The position numbers and the translations under genes are program-made. Shown here piece after piece: positions 53,603 through 62,752 of a stretch of 64,000 nucleotides of DNA (within the stretch, counting starts at the first letter, position 1; each line of letters starts with the position of its first letter). The DNA lies in NCBI RefSeq assembly GCF_030817215.1, contig NZ_JAUSZA010000001.1, positions 4,066,501 through 4,130,500 of the forward strand, written 5' to 3'. This DNA is from Paenibacillus sp. V4I3 (lineage in GTDB: Bacteria > Bacillota > Bacilli > Paenibacillales > NBRC-103111). A model generated the notes under the pieces. The model was not told where the DNA came from. It saw nothing but the letters and a program-made list of their open reading frames with translations, and did no database searches.

Positions 53603-53776
53603 CGCTCAAAATTGTATGTTAAATAAGCTGTTTTCTTTCCTTTTTTGGACAATTCAAAAAGAGGGAAGGGATCAGCTTATTTTATTTTTGTTAACAGATT
53701 CTCAAAGAAAAAGCTTCGTGATATAATGACATCTATTCATATATATATTACATATTTTTATTGTGGGGCGAACGTG

Positions 53777-54646
53777 ATGAAGATCCAATTGATAGGGAAA
53801 AGTCTGCTTATTGTGTTAATCGCTTTCATGAATTTTTTACCTTCCTTAGTGCGAGCAAATGAGGTTGTATATTCAAATGAAGTTGTTGTACTGGTGTATC
53901 ACCATATTGATGATCAAGTACAGGGCTCCGTGACGATATCAACGAAACTGTTCGAAAAGCAGTTGGAGGCTATGCAGCGGAAAGGCTATCATTTCATTAG
54001 CATGGATGAGTTTAAAAGCTTCAAGTCAGAGGGGACAGCAATACCTGACAATGCTGTTCTTGTAACCTTTGATGATGGCTACGAAAGCTTCTATACGAAT
54101 GCTTTTCCGATTCTTAAAAAAATGCGAATACCTGCTGTGAATTTCGTTATTACCAAAGATCTGGACAACCCTGTAGGAACACTTCTGCCTTCCTTGACAA
54201 GAGAAGAGATTAAGAAAATGAGAAAAGAGTTCGCTGGAGTAGATTTTCAATGTCATTCGGATGGGCTGCATGCGATGAGCAATGGCAAACCGCTGTTGAC
54301 TAACAAAATAACACAAAATGGCATAACAGAAACAGACGATGAACTCAAACAAAGAGTTCTGACCGATACGCGTACGGGCCTTACTAAACTTAATGAATTG
54401 AATGGCTCAAAATCCGTCGATTCTTATGCGTACCCTTTTGGCAGCTATGATGATCATACGATTTCGTATCTTCTGGAAGCTGGAGTTAAGTATGCCTTCA
54501 CGACTAAATCAGGAATAACTACGAAGGAAACGGATCCCATGCAAATCCCACGGATTAATGCAGGCAGTCCATTCATCCGAGTACATTCTATAAACAATTT
54601 GATTAAACAAGCCAAAAGGCATCAAATACAACCTATGCAATCTTAA
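53777..54646 (+). CDS. Secreted polysaccharide deacetylase
   Basis: 289 aa from ATG53777, chosen because a signal peptide follows directly (about residues 1-28, ending LVRANE); an upstream in-frame extension has no export signal. NodB domain of the PgaB/IcaB-like kind with YHHI, VTFDDGYESF, CHSDGLH (H-x4-H) and YPFGSYDD. Probably acts on a cell-wall or exopolysaccharide. A second deacetylase is at 11.4 kb. Confidence 0.9.
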   Translation: MKIQLIGKSLLIVLIAFMNFLPSLVRANEVVYSNEVVVLVYHHIDDQVQGSVTISTKLFEKQLEAMQRKGYHFISMDEFKSFKSEGTAIPDNAVLVTFDDGYESFYTNAFPILKKMRIPAVNFVITKDLDNPVGTLLPSLTREEIKKMRKEFAGVDFQCHSDGLHAMSNGKPLLTNKITQNGITETDDELKQRVLTDTRTGLTKLNELNGSKSVDSYAYPFGSYDDHTISYLLEAGVKYAFTTKSGITTKETDPMQIPRINAGSPFIRVHSINNLIKQAKRHQIQPMQS

Positions 54647-54680
54647 AAAAACGAGTTAGTAAACGTTTTCAAAATATGTA

Positions 54681-54709
54681 TTGACAGAATGAAACCGTAT
54701 ACATATAAT
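54681..54709 (+). promoter_or_regulatory. Perfect consensus sigma-A promoter
   Basis: TTGACA (54681-54686), 17-nt spacer, TATAAT (54704-54709): both hexamers exact. Start near 54716. Confidence 0.85.
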
Positions 54710-54715
54710 AAAAGT

Positions 54716-54792
54716 ACAGTATGGTTTCTCTCCACTCCTATCCGATAATCGCACCATAAGTGCAACCGCCGATTCGGCGGTTTTTTTTTTGT
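54716..54792 (+). ncRNA. Candidate small RNA of about 75 nt
   Basis: Transcript expected from the consensus promoter just upstream to the terminator AACCGCCG-ATT-CGGCGGTT plus at least ten T (54764-54792). It holds only a 12-codon ORF (ATG54721 to TAA) lacking a ribosome binding site, so it is most likely non-coding. Region 54793-55055 after it contains a GTCTG/CAGAC hairpin near 54841 and a possible TATAAT at 54824; I see nothing else I can support there. Confidence 0.6.
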
Positions 54793-55066
54793 GCTTATGT
54801 ACCATATTTTTCTGAATTTATTATATAATGGGAAGGGACAGTCTGTTGTTTGCATCAGACACGCTGAGAATTGAACTTTATCGAACAATTTGTCGAATCT
54901 AGCAGGAATTTCGTGATGAATCAAGAAGGTTTTATAGGCTCGTATTTTATTCGTACATAAATTCATAATTCTTTTACAAATAACCGCAACTTTTCACTCC
55001 TGCCGCAGTACAACATGTATGAGCAGTTGGAGTGGTACCCGGGATCGTTAGGAGGGCCGCCACGTA

Positions 55067-55648
55067 ATGACCGATTCCCAATTGATCAGAGAAATCAAGG
55101 ATGGAAATGTTCAACTTTATAATGAACTTATGCGTCGTTACGAGCGTAAAATCCTTGCATTTATTTTTCATATGTTAAAGAATACGCAGATGGAAGCCAT
55201 TGCTGAAGATCTGTGTAACGAAACTTTTTATAAAGCGTATCGCAGTTTGCACTCTTTCCGTGAAATCGAGGCATCCTTTTCAACCTGGTTGTACACCATT
55301 GCCCGTAATACGGTTCTGAGTGAGCTGCGCAAAAATAAAAGTGTTCAAGTCTCGCTGGAACAAAGTGGACTGACGCCACATGCATCCTTTGATGCCATGC
55401 CAGAGCAAGCTATGCTGCGTAATGAGAAAGTGTCTATGGTTCGTGAAGCAATTAATAGTTTACCAGAGAAACAACGATCGGCCTTGATACTTAGAGAGTA
55501 CGATCAGATGGATTATCAGGAAATCGCGAACATTTTAGGCCAAACGGTAAGCTCGGTGAAGTCTCTCTTGTTTAGAGCAAGGGCATCCGTTAAATTACAA
55601 CTGGATCCTTATTTCAGTGAACCGATATTCGAAGAATCGAAGGGATGA
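55067..55648 (+). CDS. ECF-type RNA polymerase sigma factor
   Basis: 193 aa with sigma region 2 (about 20-90: AEDLCNETFYKAYRSLHSF, FSTWLYTIARNTVLSELRK) and region 4 (about 125-180: LPEKQRSALILREYDQMDYQEIANILGQTVSSVKSLLFRAR). Paired with the anti-sigma gene 6 nt downstream. ATG55067 with an AGGAGGG site. The stimulus is unknown. Confidence 0.93.
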   Translation: MTDSQLIREIKDGNVQLYNELMRRYERKILAFIFHMLKNTQMEAIAEDLCNETFYKAYRSLHSFREIEASFSTWLYTIARNTVLSELRKNKSVQVSLEQSGLTPHASFDAMPEQAMLRNEKVSMVREAINSLPEKQRSALILREYDQMDYQEIANILGQTVSSVKSLLFRARASVKLQLDPYFSEPIFEESKG

Positions 55649-55654
55649 AAGAGC

Positions 55655-56284
55655 ATGAAGTGTAGTGAGATCCAGGAATTATTTGGAGTATATTGGGATT
55701 TGCCGAATGATGACCTGCGTCGTGCCGCGGTAGATGAGCATATAACAACTTGTGCCGAATGTGCAGAAGAATTTCAAATATGGGAAGAAAGTACGATACT
55801 CATTCGTACTGCAGCGATCGAGAGTGAGCTGCCTGATTATGAGCCAATGGTTTCGGGCAAGGTTATGAATCGAATTTACGAAAATGAGTCATGGCGAATT
55901 CCAGTTTCTGAACGTATGTATGCAATCTCTTACACGCTTAGACGGAATCTTACCGCTGTTATTGCTTTTTGTTTGGCCTTATTCGTATTCAGCTTCTTAT
56001 TTGCAATCGTTTACGATGGTACGCCACAATCTTCAATAGCAACTGCGGATAATTCCTTGTTTGATCTACAAGCACCACAAGCCTTGAAGACCAGCGATGC
56101 TGAATCGATGAATGGCCATAAGATGGGAGACGCGGTAGCGAGTCTGAATCCTAGTTTCATGGAACCTTTACGCTTCCACGTAGGACCTATTCACTCATAC
56201 CCACATTACTTACTGGTTGTTTCGATACTAGGACTAATTGCCACAATCATTATTATGAATTGGTTGTCACGAACAAAAGCATAA
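55655..56284 (+). CDS. Anti-sigma factor with zinc-finger (zf-HC2) domain
   Basis: 209 aa. N-terminal cytoplasmic ZAS-type motif HITTCAECAEEF (HxxxCxxC, about residues 28-39), membrane segment at about 95-118, an extracytoplasmic part, and a second membrane segment near 187-203. Co-transcribed with the sigma factor, which it should bind. PrsW, encoded at 15.3 kb, cleaves anti-sigma factors of this class in Bacillus, but a link to this one is only a guess. Confidence 0.88.
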   Translation: MKCSEIQELFGVYWDLPNDDLRRAAVDEHITTCAECAEEFQIWEESTILIRTAAIESELPDYEPMVSGKVMNRIYENESWRIPVSERMYAISYTLRRNLTAVIAFCLALFVFSFLFAIVYDGTPQSSIATADNSLFDLQAPQALKTSDAESMNGHKMGDAVASLNPSFMEPLRFHVGPIHSYPHYLLVVSILGLIATIIIMNWLSRTKA

Positions 56285-56308
56285 TGCTCCTGTTGGAGCA
56301 TTTTTTAT
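56283..56308 (+). terminator. Terminator after the anti-sigma gene
   Basis: AATGCTCC-TGTT-GGAGCATT then TTTT. Confidence 0.85.
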
Positions 56309-56336
56309 TTTATAGAGATGGTGGAGGGGCAAGAAA

Positions 56337-56918
56337 ATGACAACAATCGGATTCATACGTCATGGTAGTACAGAATGGAATCGTCTTGGTAAGCTCCAGG
56401 GGCAGCTTGATACGGAATTAACGGAGGAAGGCAGAGAGCAAGCTCGATTACTTGGACTAAGATTAGCAAAAGAAACCTGGGACGGCATTATAAGCAGTGA
56501 TCTGACGAGAGCAAGAGAAACTGCACAAATCGTTGCGGATCTATCTGGAATACCCTTTGTACGTACGGACAAGAGGCTAAGGGAGCGTAAATATGGGCAG
56601 GTAGAAGGAACTACCGTTGCAGAAAGAGAAGAGCGCTGGGGGCCCAATTGGAAGCTTCAAGAACTAGGTCAGGAGTCGGATGATGATCTATGGAAACGAT
56701 GGACAGAGCTAGAAGCAGAATTGATTCAGGCTTATCCGAATGGGAAAATATTATTGATCTCACATGGTGGTTTTATCGTACAGATTCTTAGGGTTCTTCG
56801 CATGGATAGTGAAGATTTTCTACAGAATACATCTCTGACCATTCTACTTCGTCAAGAAGAGGGCTGGGAGCTTCAATTATATAATTGTTTAACTCACTTA
56901 CAATCTATAACTGAATAA
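56337..56918 (+). CDS. Histidine phosphatase (phosphoglycerate mutase-like)
   Basis: 193 aa. The phosphohistidine motif FIRHGSTEWN near the N terminus and the second catalytic His in LLISHGGFI define the family. SSDLTRARETAQI and ERKYGQVEG are typical of the cofactor-dependent PGM/PhoE branch. Substrate not deducible. Start ATG56337 with GGTGGAGGGG. Confidence 0.9.
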   Translation: MTTIGFIRHGSTEWNRLGKLQGQLDTELTEEGREQARLLGLRLAKETWDGIISSDLTRARETAQIVADLSGIPFVRTDKRLRERKYGQVEGTTVAEREERWGPNWKLQELGQESDDDLWKRWTELEAELIQAYPNGKILLISHGGFIVQILRVLRMDSEDFLQNTSLTILLRQEEGWELQLYNCLTHLQSITE

Positions 56919-56931
56919 TGGCTATAAAGTA

Positions 56932-56966
56932 AAACATGACTTTTTTGAAAGTGTCATGTTTTTTTA
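56932..56966 (+). terminator. Terminator after the phosphatase gene
   Basis: AAACATGAC (56932-56940) and GTCATGTTT (56953-56961) followed by a T run. Confidence 0.85.
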
Positions 56967-57053
56967 TTTGGATTGGAATATTTTCGGTGAAAAATCCCAT
57001 AATGGTTACTAGAAACCTCGGAGCTGAAAGCTTCGCTAAATGGGGGATGTAGG

Positions 57054-58214
57054 ATGGAAATGAACCTAGCGGATATGCTCAGTTATGCCGATATCCATGA
57101 ATTAGGCCGAATTGCTCATACCTACGAGTGTGAGTGTAATGGTCATTCGAAGAATGAATTGATTCAATCGATTTTGAGCACAGCGCTGCGCAAAGAGATT
57201 TTCGAGAAGCATATTCAAGGTTTAGCCTTAGAGGATATTCGGTTTTTGAATTCGCTGCTTTTCGATCCTCGCAATGCTTTCAGTATTGAAGAACTTATCG
57301 CTAGAGTTCAACAATCAAGATTTCAGAAGGAGGATTCGGAGGAATGGAATCCCCGGGATATGATCATTAAATTCAAGAAGCTTGGATGGTTGTTTAACGG
57401 CTATTCACAGCAAACGAAGTTTTTGTTTCATGTCCCGCAAGATCTGAAACGTAGATTTAGTGATGTTTTAACCGGTCAGTTCAAACAAAGCCTGAAAACA
57501 ACAAATGAACCCAATGTATACCGTGATGAGCAATTACTTATCGTCGATGACATCTTTCATTTCTTGACGTTCATCTCTCAAGAACAGGAAATAGCACTCA
57601 CAGCGGAAGGTTCTATGTACAAAAGACAGCTTCAACAGATTCTCAATCGATTATCGGTTCAAGAAGAGATGGTACCTAAAGGGACATGGAGATTCGGCTA
57701 TGGCCGCATGTTTAAAGAGTATCCGAACCGATTTTCTTTCATCTATGATTATTGCTATTACAGGCAGCTGATTAGTGAGCATTCTCAAACACTTCGATTA
57801 ACAGAAGATGGAAAAGCACGGCTGGTAGAAGGCAAGAAAGAAAACCTAGCAGAAGTGTATAAGTTCTGGCTGCGGCTTTATAAAAATCCGATTCCGAATG
57901 TCCAAAGCATTGTGGCCTGGATTGATCGTCTAGGTGGGCAATGGGTGACCATGGCTTCACTAGGAGGAGTGCTTTGTAAGCTTGTTAAACCTTTCTATTA
58001 TGATAGTTCAGAATCGATCGTGGAACAACGTATTCTACAAATGATGATGCATTTGGGTCTGATTCGGATCGGGGAAGATCAGGAGTATGGAGCTGTCATT
58101 CAAGTCACCAAGCTCGGAACGAAAGTGATTCAAGGAACATTTGTAGCTGAAGAAGATAAGGTTGTCCTCTTTATGGATAAAGAAAGTATACGGTTCAAAG
58201 AAGACGTAAAGTAG
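57054..58214 (+). CDS. Hypothetical protein, possibly helicase-associated or winged-helix
   Basis: 386 aa, soluble, mostly helical. The N-terminal 60 residues (DMLSYADIHELGRIAHTYECE, HSKNELIQSILSTALR) resemble a SAP/Rho-N-type or XPB N-terminal module. Later parts (LGGVLCKLVKPFY, LGLIRIGEDQEYGAVIQVTKLG) look like winged helices. I assign no function. Start ATG57054 (GGGGG site) or ATG57060. The upstream GCTGAAAGCTTCGC is loosely like the SD-proximal repeats. Confidence 0.72.
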   Translation: MEMNLADMLSYADIHELGRIAHTYECECNGHSKNELIQSILSTALRKEIFEKHIQGLALEDIRFLNSLLFDPRNAFSIEELIARVQQSRFQKEDSEEWNPRDMIIKFKKLGWLFNGYSQQTKFLFHVPQDLKRRFSDVLTGQFKQSLKTTNEPNVYRDEQLLIVDDIFHFLTFISQEQEIALTAEGSMYKRQLQQILNRLSVQEEMVPKGTWRFGYGRMFKEYPNRFSFIYDYCYYRQLISEHSQTLRLTEDGKARLVEGKKENLAEVYKFWLRLYKNPIPNVQSIVAWIDRLGGQWVTMASLGGVLCKLVKPFYYDSSESIVEQRILQMMMHLGLIRIGEDQEYGAVIQVTKLGTKVIQGTFVAEEDKVVLFMDKESIRFKEDVK

Positions 58215-58392
58215 ATAGGTAAAGACACATTCCTATTGAATCGGGCGATTGAATGAAGCGCTAATGTACCGAGTGAATATGATGGAGTAGGGGCATAAAC
58301 AAGGGGTTGGCATACACCAAGAAACAGACTTACATGTTTTTGCGAAAAAGAAGCTCCTGACAAACCGCGGACAACATTTGGAGGTAGGTCTC

Positions 58393-58581
58393 ATGGGAAA
58401 AATGAATGTATCTAACGATGCGCTGCTGGCACTTTTCGCGGAAATGGTTTGGGATAATGCCATACGCAAATATAAAGAAGAAAATCTCTATAAAGAGATT
58501 GACCGCGCTTTAGCCAAGGGAGATCAAACTACGTTCCTAGCTCTTACATCTGAGCTTAAAACCTTACAATCTTTGGGTTAA
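58393..58581 (+). CDS. IDEAL domain-like small protein
   Basis: 62 aa from ATG58393 (TTGGAGGTAGG site). The C-terminal half, YKEIDRALAKGDQTTFLALT, fits the IDEAL domain (I-D-x-A-L, with a following Asp and Phe). IDEAL domains occur in small Bacillales proteins of unclear role. The 165-bp gap before it (58215-58380) shows no feature I can support. Confidence 0.82.
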   Translation: MGKMNVSNDALLALFAEMVWDNAIRKYKEENLYKEIDRALAKGDQTTFLALTSELKTLQSLG

Positions 58582-58601
58582 CTAATTATTTGGTGGCGGC
58601 C

Positions 58602-58638
58602 AAAAGGGCATGTGAATCTTATTCACGTGTCTTTTTTG
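58602..58638 (+). terminator. Terminator after the IDEAL gene
   Basis: CATGTGAAT (58609-58617) and ATTCACGTG (58621-58629), extended by A/T pairs into a TTTTTT run. Confidence 0.8.
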
Positions 58639-58724
58639 CTGTATATCGGATGAAAAAAGAACTAATTTGACGACCCACGCGTCCATTTAAAAGAGCATTA
58701 TATCAAAACATAAGGAGACAACGA

Positions 58725-59756
58725 ATGAAAAAAATGATAAAAAACTCCCGTATTCGAAAAGTGTTGACGTCCGTTCTTATAATCACAGGTCTAATTGTAG
58801 GAGCTGCGTCAGTGTATGCAGCTTTTCTATATAACAAATTGAATCAGACGCTCGATCATATTGCCGCGCCTGAAGTCACTACAGCAACAAATCTAAATGG
58901 CGAAAGCATTGCGCCTGTTACGCAAGCAACCAATCCCATAGAAAAGCCGCTAACGTTCCTCCTAACGGCTATAGATGAACGAGAAGGTAATGAGGGATCG
59001 CTGAATACAGATGTCATGATGCTCTTCAGTATTAATCCAAAATCGCATCAAGGAACGGTGGTATCCATTCCAAGGGATTTGGAGATTGAAGCTGATAAGT
59101 CGGGATTAGACGGATCACACAAGGCAAATTATTTCTATGCTTATTATTACAATAAAAATAAAGACACGGCCCTTTATGAAACCAAAAGACTGTTCAGTGA
59201 TGTTTATCAAGTTCCAATAGATTATATGGCCGTTATTAATTTTGAAGGCTTTCGGAAGCTCATCGATCAATTAGGGGGAATGACCGTCGAAGTTGATATG
59301 AATATGCGCTATCAGGACGAAAGTGACGGAACGGATATTCATCTGAATAAAGGGAAACAGCAGTTGAATGGCAAGCAAGTGTTAGATTTTATCCGTTACC
59401 GCAAATCCAATTTAGGCACTGCAGAATCCTCTGATATGGAGCGGAATCAAAGAGAACAGTTAGTACTTAATCAGTTACTAGATCAATTAACCACATTGAA
59501 TGGTTTGACCGCATGGGCGGGTGTGCTTGACATCATTGGAGGATCCATTAAAACGGATATTCCAGTCGATGAGCTTCGTACATTGACGAAATCCTACCGT
59601 GACTTGAAGCCGGCAACCGTTCGCTACATCCAATTAAAAGGAGAATGGGAGAGTCCCTATCTGGTTGTGAATCAGCGAGATCTGGAGGAAGCGCTTGGAG
59701 CGTTGCGTCGTCAACAATCGGGTGAGCCGATTGACAGTCAATTAAGGACGGATTAA
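58725..59756 (+). CDS. LytR-CpsA-Psr (LCP) family protein
   Basis: 343 aa. Transfers undecaprenyl-linked glycopolymers such as teichoic acids to peptidoglycan. N-terminal membrane anchor (about residues 15-34); LCP domain with LTAIDEREGNEGSLNTDVMM, VSIPRDLEIE, DYMAVINFEGFRKLID and FIRYRKSN (phosphate/Mg-binding Asp and Arg). ATG58725 with an AAGGAGAC site. Confidence 0.92.
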   Translation: MKKMIKNSRIRKVLTSVLIITGLIVGAASVYAAFLYNKLNQTLDHIAAPEVTTATNLNGESIAPVTQATNPIEKPLTFLLTAIDEREGNEGSLNTDVMMLFSINPKSHQGTVVSIPRDLEIEADKSGLDGSHKANYFYAYYYNKNKDTALYETKRLFSDVYQVPIDYMAVINFEGFRKLIDQLGGMTVEVDMNMRYQDESDGTDIHLNKGKQQLNGKQVLDFIRYRKSNLGTAESSDMERNQREQLVLNQLLDQLTTLNGLTAWAGVLDIIGGSIKTDIPVDELRTLTKSYRDLKPATVRYIQLKGEWESPYLVVNQRDLEEALGALRRQQSGEPIDSQLRTD

Positions 59757-59826
59757 AGTACAAGATGAGATTCATGACATTACATAGCTAGCATATATTT
59801 GGCAAACAATAGGGGAGGACGATTCG

Positions 59827-60258
59827 TTGAAGTTTAATGATATATCAAAACAAGATTGGCCAGAATTGAAACCGTACTTGGACACTTGTTTACTTCCATT
59901 GACGGGGTTGACTGGATTTGAAGATCCTGCACAAGTGACACTCGCGTTAGAACAGCTTCGAGATGCTCTGGAAACGGTTGAAATTCCTTACAAGGGCAGA
60001 GTAGTAACCTATCCAGCGCTTCACTACATAACGGGTACGGTTATGAGAGAACAATTGAATGCCATCTCACTTCATTTAAAAAGAACGGGGTTCCGTTATG
60101 TAATCGGTCTTACCATACATAAAGAGGCAGCACTTTGGAAAGCAGAGCAAACGGATTTGCTGATTATTGTCGATATGGAGCAGTGGACGAGCCAATCGGA
60201 TCTAATCAAATCAAGTATTTCCAAACAATTACAAGAACTATGGCAGCAGAACGATTAA
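59827..60258 (+). CDS. ypiF: DUF2487 (YpiF-like) protein
   Basis: 143 aa from TTG59827 (GGGGAGGA site). N-terminal FNDISKQDWPELKPYLDTCL and YITGTVMREQLNAIS match the YpiF/DUF2487 family, which lies directly upstream of qcrA in B. subtilis, as here. Function unknown. Confidence 0.85.
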   Translation: MKFNDISKQDWPELKPYLDTCLLPLTGLTGFEDPAQVTLALEQLRDALETVEIPYKGRVVTYPALHYITGTVMREQLNAISLHLKRTGFRYVIGLTIHKEAALWKAEQTDLLIIVDMEQWTSQSDLIKSSISKQLQELWQQND

Positions 60259-60406
60259 CATTAAACGGATAAGCGTATTAATGGAAAAAAAGTTGTGCAG
60301 GATAAGGGGAGAAATTAATTTCTATAGCTGCCAAAAAGTTGTGACAATTTCGTTAAAATTTGTCCAGTGGCTCGGATTTCAACCGCCAAAAAGGAGTTAT
60401 GGATTC

Positions 60407-60435
60407 TTGACGACCTAGTAGACGTAGGCTATTAT
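60407..60435 (+). promoter_or_regulatory. Sigma-A promoter of qcrABC
   Basis: TTGACG (60407-60412), 17 nt, TATTAT (60430-60435). The leader contains a GTCCGA/TCGGAC hairpin (60494-60510). TTGTGACAA at about 60338 upstream is a candidate ResD or redox-regulator site, by resemblance only. Confidence 0.65.
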
Positions 60436-60541
60436 TAGTAATGTCCTAGTTATGTAGTGTAATGTCGAACGACACGTGATAGAGGTAACTGATGTCCGAG
60501 AGGGTTCGGACTTCGGCCAATGTAGGAGGGTAGACCTGAGA

Positions 60542-61087
60542 ATGAGTGATCATAACAATCACAAAGAAGAACAGCATGGGAAGAAACCCGGGACCAAACG
60601 CGAAATGTCTCGTCGACAATTTCTTTCTTACACCCTTGGTGGCGCTGGTGGATTCATGGGAGCCGGTATTCTTATACCGATGATACGGTTTGCTGTTGAT
60701 CCTGTCCTTCAAAAGAAGAGTGCTTCGGATTGGGTTAAAGTTGTCGAAGAAAGTAAAATTACAAATGTTCCACAAGCGTTTACGTTCCAAATCCATCAGG
60801 TTGACGGCTGGTACGAAAGCGATGCTGAACTGGTTGCATGGATTTCCAAAGACAGCGGCGGCAAGCTCTTTGCATTGAATCCAACTTGTAAGCATCTTGG
60901 ATGTACAGTCAACTGGAACGATAATCCTGCTTACAAAGATCAGTATTTCTGTCCTTGTCACGGTGCTCACTATACGCAAGATGGTAAGAACCTTGCTGTA
61001 GCACCAAAGCCTTTGGATGAGTATACGACCAAAGTAGAGAATGGTTTCGTTTATGTGGGTCAACTACATGCTAACACAAGAGTATAA
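60542..61087 (+). CDS. qcrA: Menaquinol:cytochrome c reductase, Rieske subunit
   Basis: 181 aa from ATG60542 (GTAGGAGGG site). Tat-type signal SRRQFLSYTLGG with a membrane segment, then a Rieske domain with CKHLGC and CPCHG binding the 2Fe-2S cluster (two Cys, two His). An in-frame extension upstream to 60476 covers the leader hairpin and is rejected. Confidence 0.96.
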   Translation: MSDHNNHKEEQHGKKPGTKREMSRRQFLSYTLGGAGGFMGAGILIPMIRFAVDPVLQKKSASDWVKVVEESKITNVPQAFTFQIHQVDGWYESDAELVAWISKDSGGKLFALNPTCKHLGCTVNWNDNPAYKDQYFCPCHGAHYTQDGKNLAVAPKPLDEYTTKVENGFVYVGQLHANTRV

Positions 61088-61104
61088 GGAGGCGTCAGCA
61101 TCAG

Positions 61105-61776
61105 ATGTTTAAAAACGTATACAACTGGATTGACGAACGTCTTGATATTACGCCAATGTGGAGGGATGTAGCAGACCACGAGGTTCCAGAGCACGTAAAC
61201 CCTGCTCATCATTTTTCCGCTTTCGTATATTGCTTCGGCGGATTGACGTTTTTCATCACGGTTATTCAAATTTTGTCAGGGATGTTTTTAACCATGTACT
61301 ACACTCCTGATATTATCAACGCGTATGCCAGCGTTGACTATTTACAACATAAAGTGGCTTTCGGTGTTATTGTCAGAGGTATGCACCACTGGGGAGCCAG
61401 CTTAGTAATCGTCATGATGTTCTTACATACCCTGCGCGTGTTCTTCACAGGCTCTTATAAAGCACCCCGTGAAATGAACTGGGTTGTAGGCATGTTGATT
61501 TTCTTCGTTATGTTAGGTCTTGGTTTTACCGGGTACCTGCTACCATGGGACAACAAAGCGTATTTCGCTACACAAGTAGGTATGAAGATCGCAGCAGCGG
61601 TACCGTTCGCGGGACCTTATATTGAAACATTGCTGCAAGGTGGAAGCATTGTTGGCGCTCAAACATTGACTCGTTTCTTTGCCATCCACGTATTCTTCCT
61701 GCCGGGCGTTCTGCTAGCTTTGCTTGCTGGACATTTCTTCATGATTCGCAAACAAGGTATTTCCGGACCGCTATAA
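61105..61776 (+). CDS. qcrB: Menaquinol:cytochrome c reductase, cytochrome b subunit
   Basis: 223 aa, cytochrome b6 type, four membrane helices. Haem-ligating His pairs in RGMHHWGAS/FLHTLRVF and RFFAIHVFFLPG/LAGHFFM. Length matches B. subtilis QcrB (224). AAGGAGG site before ATG61105. Confidence 0.97.
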   Translation: MFKNVYNWIDERLDITPMWRDVADHEVPEHVNPAHHFSAFVYCFGGLTFFITVIQILSGMFLTMYYTPDIINAYASVDYLQHKVAFGVIVRGMHHWGASLVIVMMFLHTLRVFFTGSYKAPREMNWVVGMLIFFVMLGLGFTGYLLPWDNKAYFATQVGMKIAAAVPFAGPYIETLLQGGSIVGAQTLTRFFAIHVFFLPGVLLALLAGHFFMIRKQGISGPL

Positions 61777-61796
61777 TTGAAGGAGGGGCAAATAGC

Positions 61797-62684
61797 GTGG
61801 CGCATGGTCATAAGTCTGACGAAAAAATCGTTTATGTGGGAGATTCCCGCGTAATAAAAAAATCACAAGAGCAACGTCTGATTCCTAAAGATTATTCTGC
61901 ATATCCGGGGAAATCAGAAGCGTTCATACCAAACTTCTTGTTGAAAGAATGGATGGTTGGTGTAGTCGTATTGGTCGGTATGCTAGTACTGGTCATGTCG
62001 GATCCAGCTCCGCTAGGATATCCTGCGGATCCTAAGAACACAGCTTTCATTCCGATGCCGGATTGGTACTTCTTATTCATGTATCAATTGTTGAAATATC
62101 CATATACATCTGGTGATTATGTTGTTCTTGGAGCAGTTGTTGTACCTGGTTTACTGTTCGGTGGCTTGCTTCTTGCTCCGTTCTTGGATACAGGTAAAGA
62201 GCGTCGTTTCTACAGAAGACCAATCGCTTCAAGTTTGATGATTTTATCTCTTATCGCTTGTACGTATTTGACGTATACATCTTGGTCTCATTACCAAGTA
62301 GAATTGAAAGAGAAAAACATCGTTCCAGAGCACATTAAGCGTGAGGAAGAGATGCACGCGAACAAAGGTGCTGCTGGTGGCGGCGGTGCGAAGGAAACGA
62401 AGAAATCTGCAGCTATCGTTGCAGCGGATGATCCTGGTGCAGAGATCTACAAGAAAGCAACTTGCTTATCTTGTCACGGTGCTGGACTTAAAGGAATGCC
62501 GGCTTCTGGTGTACCTCCCTTACTTGGTGTTGGTGATAAGCATCCTCAAGAAGAGATTCTTGGCATTATCAAAAACGGTAAAGGCAATATGGGTAAACAA
62601 TATCAAGCTAACATTGATAAAGGCTTAAGCGATGCTGATATTAATAAACTTGCTGAATGGTTATCCAAACAAAAAGTTCAATAA
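61797..62684 (+). CDS. qcrC: Menaquinol:cytochrome c reductase, cytochrome b/c subunit
   Basis: 295 aa fusion: N-terminal subunit IV-like part with three membrane helices (about 55-180), an Ala/Gly/Lys linker (about 190-210), and a C-terminal cytochrome c domain with the haem site CLSCHG. The CxxCH motif would be haem-loaded by the Res machinery encoded at 0-2.5 kb. Start GTG61797 with GGAGGGGC. Confidence 0.96.
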   Translation: MAHGHKSDEKIVYVGDSRVIKKSQEQRLIPKDYSAYPGKSEAFIPNFLLKEWMVGVVVLVGMLVLVMSDPAPLGYPADPKNTAFIPMPDWYFLFMYQLLKYPYTSGDYVVLGAVVVPGLLFGGLLLAPFLDTGKERRFYRRPIASSLMILSLIACTYLTYTSWSHYQVELKEKNIVPEHIKREEEMHANKGAAGGGGAKETKKSAAIVAADDPGAEIYKKATCLSCHGAGLKGMPASGVPPLLGVGDKHPQEEILGIIKNGKGNMGKQYQANIDKGLSDADINKLAEWLSKQKVQ

Positions 62685-62690
62685 ACAAGG

Positions 62691-62722
62691 AAACCTGATC
62701 GCGAGAGCGGTCAGGTTTTTTT
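62691..62722 (+). terminator. qcrABC terminator
   Basis: AAACCTGATCGC-GAGA-GCGGTCAGGTTT followed by T. Confidence 0.9.
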
Positions 62723-62752
62723 AGATAAGTTCACACAAGAGGAGGAGCTTAC

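Noticed and set aside
52490..53700. EPSP synthase gene expected after tyrA
   Set aside because: No such reading frame exists here; the next gene is a deacetylase. Its absence is a layout difference, not evidence for loss from the genome.
55030..55045. GTGGTACCC before the sigma factor gene as a second T-box
   Set aside because: Only a partial match to the T-box core, with no stem I, specifier region or terminator around it.
54643..55171. Two minus-strand frames in the gap before the sigma factor gene
   Set aside because: No ribosome binding sites; one overlaps the small-RNA terminator and the other runs into the sigma factor gene.
60446..61063. 205-aa open frame on the minus strand
   Set aside because: Antisense to qcrA and its leader; lies over a well-supported Rieske gene and promoter.
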